From an uncultured Chlorobiaceae bacterium (GTDB lineage: Bacteria; Bacteroidota; Chlorobiia; Chlorobiales; Chlorobiaceae), in NCBI GenBank assembly GCA_903939765.1, contig CAJAIK010000108.1:1-36536 (forward strand): DNA of 36,536 bases, read 5' to 3'. The first letter of the stretch is position 1, and every line of letters starts with the position of its first letter. A program made the position numbers and the translations under genes. This document shows, in pieces, positions 34,642 through 36,536 of this stretch. The notes beneath the pieces are model-generated. The model did no database searches. It worked only from the letters and a program-made list of their open reading frames with translations, and was not told where the DNA came from.

Positions 34642-35718
34642 ATGGAGACGAGTGTGAGTTTATGGAATTTGCTTGAGGGTGGTTACCTGATACCGGCATT
34701 GGTTGTTCTGGTTGCCCTCATTGGTTATTTTGCAGCCAATTCGCTCTTCAGCAGAGCCATAGCGGCAATCCGGCTCTCAATCAGGAGTTCAAGCATTCCC
34801 CTGGAACTGATGGCTTGGCCATTCCGCTCGCTTGCCGCTCTTGTGGCTCTGACCATGCTTATCCATGCAATACCCTTATCTGCAGATACAAGAGATTTGC
34901 TGCGGCACATCCTCCTCATTATTGCCATTATCGGCATCTCGTGGTTCTTCATGAGGCTTTTTACGGTGTTTGAGCAGTTTATTCTGCAACGCTATGCATC
35001 GACAGTTCGTGAAAACGAATCGGCAAGAAAAATTTCCACTCATGTCAGCCTCGCCCGCAAGATTCTCAATGTGCTTCTGGTGCTTCTTGCTGTTTCCAGT
35101 GTGCTGATGACTTTTGATACCGTTCGTCAGGTCGGGCTTAGTATTCTTGCCTCCGCAGGTATTGCTGGCGTGATCCTTGGGTTTGCTGCACAGAAAAGCC
35201 TGACAACCCTGATCTCCGGAATCCAGATTGCCATTACGCAGCCGATCAGCATCGATGATGTTGTTGTCGTTGAAAATGAGTGGGGCCGGATTGAGGAAAT
35301 TACCCTTACCTACGTGGTTGTTCAACTTTGGGACCAGCGCCGCCTTATTGTGCCCATCACCTGGTTTATTGATCGTCCGTTTCAGAACTGGTCACGCACG
35401 TCGCCGGAGTTGCTTGGCACGGTATTTTTCTATACGGATTATACCGTTAATCCTGAAACGCTCCGTCATGAGCTGGAGCGGGTCGTGGCGGCAACCCCTC
35501 TCTGGGATGGCCGTGTAGCGAAACTCCATATCACCAGTATTACCGATAAATCGGTTGAGATACGGGCGCTCGTCAGCGCGGCGAACTCCTCCAATATCTG
35601 GGAGTTGCGGTGTCTGGTGCGTGAACAGTTGATCGAGTTTATCAAGAGCAACTATCCCGGATGGCTCCCGAAACTGACGATGGAGATGGATCAGGGCAAA
35701 ATACCCCGTGAGGCATAA
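34642..35718 (+). CDS. MscS-family mechanosensitive ion channel
   Basis: The 358-residue membrane protein has four likely transmembrane segments, near residues 14-33, 53-73, 87-107 and 141-160. They are followed by the pore-lining helix LSILASAGIAGVILGFAAQKSLTTLISGIQI, whose small-residue Ala/Gly pattern is diagnostic of MscS TM3. The beta domain follows, with QPISIDDVVVVENEWGRIEEITLTYVVVQLWDQRRLIVP, and a C-terminal mixed domain. MscS channels open on membrane tension to release solutes during hypo-osmotic shock. Solo gene; no regulator adjacent. Confidence 0.93.
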   Translation: METSVSLWNLLEGGYLIPALVVLVALIGYFAANSLFSRAIAAIRLSIRSSSIPLELMAWPFRSLAALVALTMLIHAIPLSADTRDLLRHILLIIAIIGISWFFMRLFTVFEQFILQRYASTVRENESARKISTHVSLARKILNVLLVLLAVSSVLMTFDTVRQVGLSILASAGIAGVILGFAAQKSLTTLISGIQIAITQPISIDDVVVVENEWGRIEEITLTYVVVQLWDQRRLIVPITWFIDRPFQNWSRTSPELLGTVFFYTDYTVNPETLRHELERVVAATPLWDGRVAKLHITSITDKSVEIRALVSAANSSNIWELRCLVREQLIEFIKSNYPGWLPKLTMEMDQGKIPREA

Positions 35719-35859
35719 ATAAATGTGATTTTTGCCCTTTTTTCCATAGTTTCGCCCATTCATTACGGTCGTTGTTGCTCTCGGTTGATGGAGTGAACTG
35801 GTAGTGATCCAGGGTTGTAAAGAGATAACTATTTTTGATCAGTTAAAAAGGAGGAGTGC

Positions 35860-36288
35860 ATGGCTCAGGCAAAAAAAGGGGATACCGTCAGGGTTCACTA
35901 TACAGGAACGCTTGATGACGGTACGATGTTCGATACATCGGCTGATCGCGAGCCGTTGGAGTTTACGGTGGGTGGGGGGCAGGTCATAACGGGATTTGAT
36001 ATCGCAGTCCTCGATATGGCCCCCGGAGAAAAAAGGGTCTCGGTCATACCGGCCACAGAGGCTTATGGCGTGCATAGCAAAGAGCTGGTCACTGACGTCG
36101 ACCGGGAGCGCTTTCCTGCTGACATGGAGCTTGAAATTGGCCAGCAGCTTCAGGTCGGGCTTGCCGATGACCAGCAAGCCATTGTGATGATTGTTGATAT
36201 TAGTGATACGGCCGTGACGCTTGATGCCAATCATCCGCTTGCAGGTCAGCAGCTCACCTTCGAGATTGAGCTTGTCGAGATTCTTTGA
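35860..36288 (+). CDS. SlyD-like FKBP-type peptidyl-prolyl isomerase
   Basis: The 142-residue protein has a strong SD (AGGAGG about seven bases before the ATG). The FKBP core is split: [38 protein letters not shown] at the N-terminus and [11 protein letters not shown] at the end. Between them lies an insert-in-flap domain, about residues 70-125 ([27 protein letters not shown]), which gives SlyD its chaperone activity. The metal-binding His-rich tail of enteric SlyD is absent. A SlyD can assist NiFe hydrogenase maturation by nickel delivery, and a hydrogenase large subunit lies next door on the opposite strand, but without the metal tail this link is speculative. Confidence 0.9.
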   Translation: MAQAKKGDTVRVHYTGTLDDGTMFDTSADREPLEFTVGGGQVITGFDIAVLDMAPGEKRVSVIPATEAYGVHSKELVTDVDRERFPADMELEIGQQLQVGLADDQQAIVMIVDISDTAVTLDANHPLAGQQLTFEIELVEIL

Positions 36289-36290
36289 GT

Positions 36291-36329
36291 TGAGAGGCAG
36301 GGGAGCCGCATTCGCTCTCCTGCCTCTCA
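36291..36329. terminator. Hairpin between slyD-like and hydrogenase genes
   Basis: Bases 36291-36306 pair with 36314-36329 in a 16-bp stem with one G-U pair and a 7-base loop. It begins two bases after the slyD-like stop codon. There is no T-run, so it is a bidirectional but weak terminator. Confidence 0.55.
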
Positions 36330-36344
36330 GCTTTGTCACCTCTT

Positions 36345-36536
36345 TCAGTGCACCGAGCATGAAATGCAGGGATCGTAGGAGCGCACAACCATTTTACACA
36401 GTTTTGTAATTTCCCCGTCGTTTTTTCCCTCCCGGAGTGCCCATTCAGTGATGGCCTTCAGATCAAGATTGATATTTCCATTATTCTGTGTGGTGGGAAT
36501 GACGCAGTCCGCCCTGACCACATGCCCCACAGCATC
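36345..36536 (-). CDS. NiFe hydrogenase large subunit, C-terminal fragment (5' end outside window)
   Basis: The minus-strand frame is open from the window edge to the TGA at 36345-36347, giving about 63 residues. It ends RSYDPCISCSVH, which is the DPCxxCxxH motif that holds two cysteine ligands of the nickel-iron centre. The upstream VVRADCVIPTTQNNGNINLD fits the group 3 (MvhA / sulfhydrogenase alpha, HydA-like) type. The gene ends exactly at the motif histidine, so in this protein no C-terminal peptide remains to be cleaved: large subunits usually carry a 10-20 residue extension after this histidine. Green sulfur bacteria carry a group 3 sulfhydrogenase; the rest of the gene lies beyond the window. 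Confidence 0.88.
   Translation of the reverse strand, partial: DAVGHVVRADCVIPTTQNNGNINLDLKAITEWALREGKNDGEITKLCKMVVRSYDPCISCSVH

Noticed and set aside
1-36536. tRNA, rRNA or known small RNA genes
   Set aside because: No cloverleaf or rRNA-like sequence was recognised by eye in the intergenic regions; a covariance-model scan would be needed to be certain.

Overview
The window looks like a chromosome segment of a green sulfur bacterium (Chlorobiaceae, Chlorobium-like). The strongest marker is a CsmA/CsmE-family chlorosome envelope protein at 32223-32480, found only in chlorosome-bearing phototrophs. A sulfhydrogenase-type NiFe hydrogenase large subunit at the right edge fits the same lineage. 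No rRNA, tRNA, CRISPR array, transposase or integrase was recognised.

Layout. 1-256 is the C-terminal end of a secreted RTX-like protein. 416-3067 (minus) holds trigger factor and an M16 zinc peptidase. 3284-6947 (plus) is a two-gene restriction-modification system: a fused double adenine methyltransferase and an AlwI/MlyI-type endonuclease. 7089-11255 (plus) is a tight housekeeping run: an NAD-dependent epimerase, recA, dusB and asd. 11256-15863 is an accessory block with a vapBC toxin-antitoxin pair and a 1147-residue TIR / seven-blade WD40 / Roc GTPase / COR-like / zinc-ribbon / DUF4365-like protein. A 64-bp copy of the asd 3' end plus its hairpin lies at the far side of this block, and an array of alternating palindromic motifs precedes that copy.

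15800-18347 (minus) is an operon of alr, a ComEA-like helix-hairpin-helix protein and a possible PilM-like protein. Divergent from it, 18554-19927 encodes a cystathionine beta-synthase-like protein with CBS domains in which the PLP-binding lysine is replaced by tyrosine. 20029-22283 (plus) holds a lineage-type unknown protein, rpsU and aroA. 22306-25279 holds an alpha/beta hydrolase, a YtxH-like protein, a tiny membrane protein and an HD phosphohydrolase. A 775-bp AT-rich non-coding stretch follows. Next come an exported Lcl/DUF1566-type protein and a 1245-residue autotransporter preceded by a long inverted repeat.

30579-32480 (minus) holds a methyltransferase, lptB and csmE. 32720-36288 (plus) holds a gamma carbonic anhydrase, an FAD amine-oxidase-fold enzyme, an MscS channel and a SlyD-like FKBP. 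The window closes with the minus-strand C-terminus of the hydrogenase large subunit.

Two separate genome-defence modules (the type II restriction system and the TIR-Roc-nuclease protein with vapBC) flank the recA-dusB-asd core. The best candidate for an undescribed system is the TIR-WD40-Roc-COR-DUF4365 gene: one polypeptide appears to combine a sensor platform, a GTPase switch and two possible effector domains.
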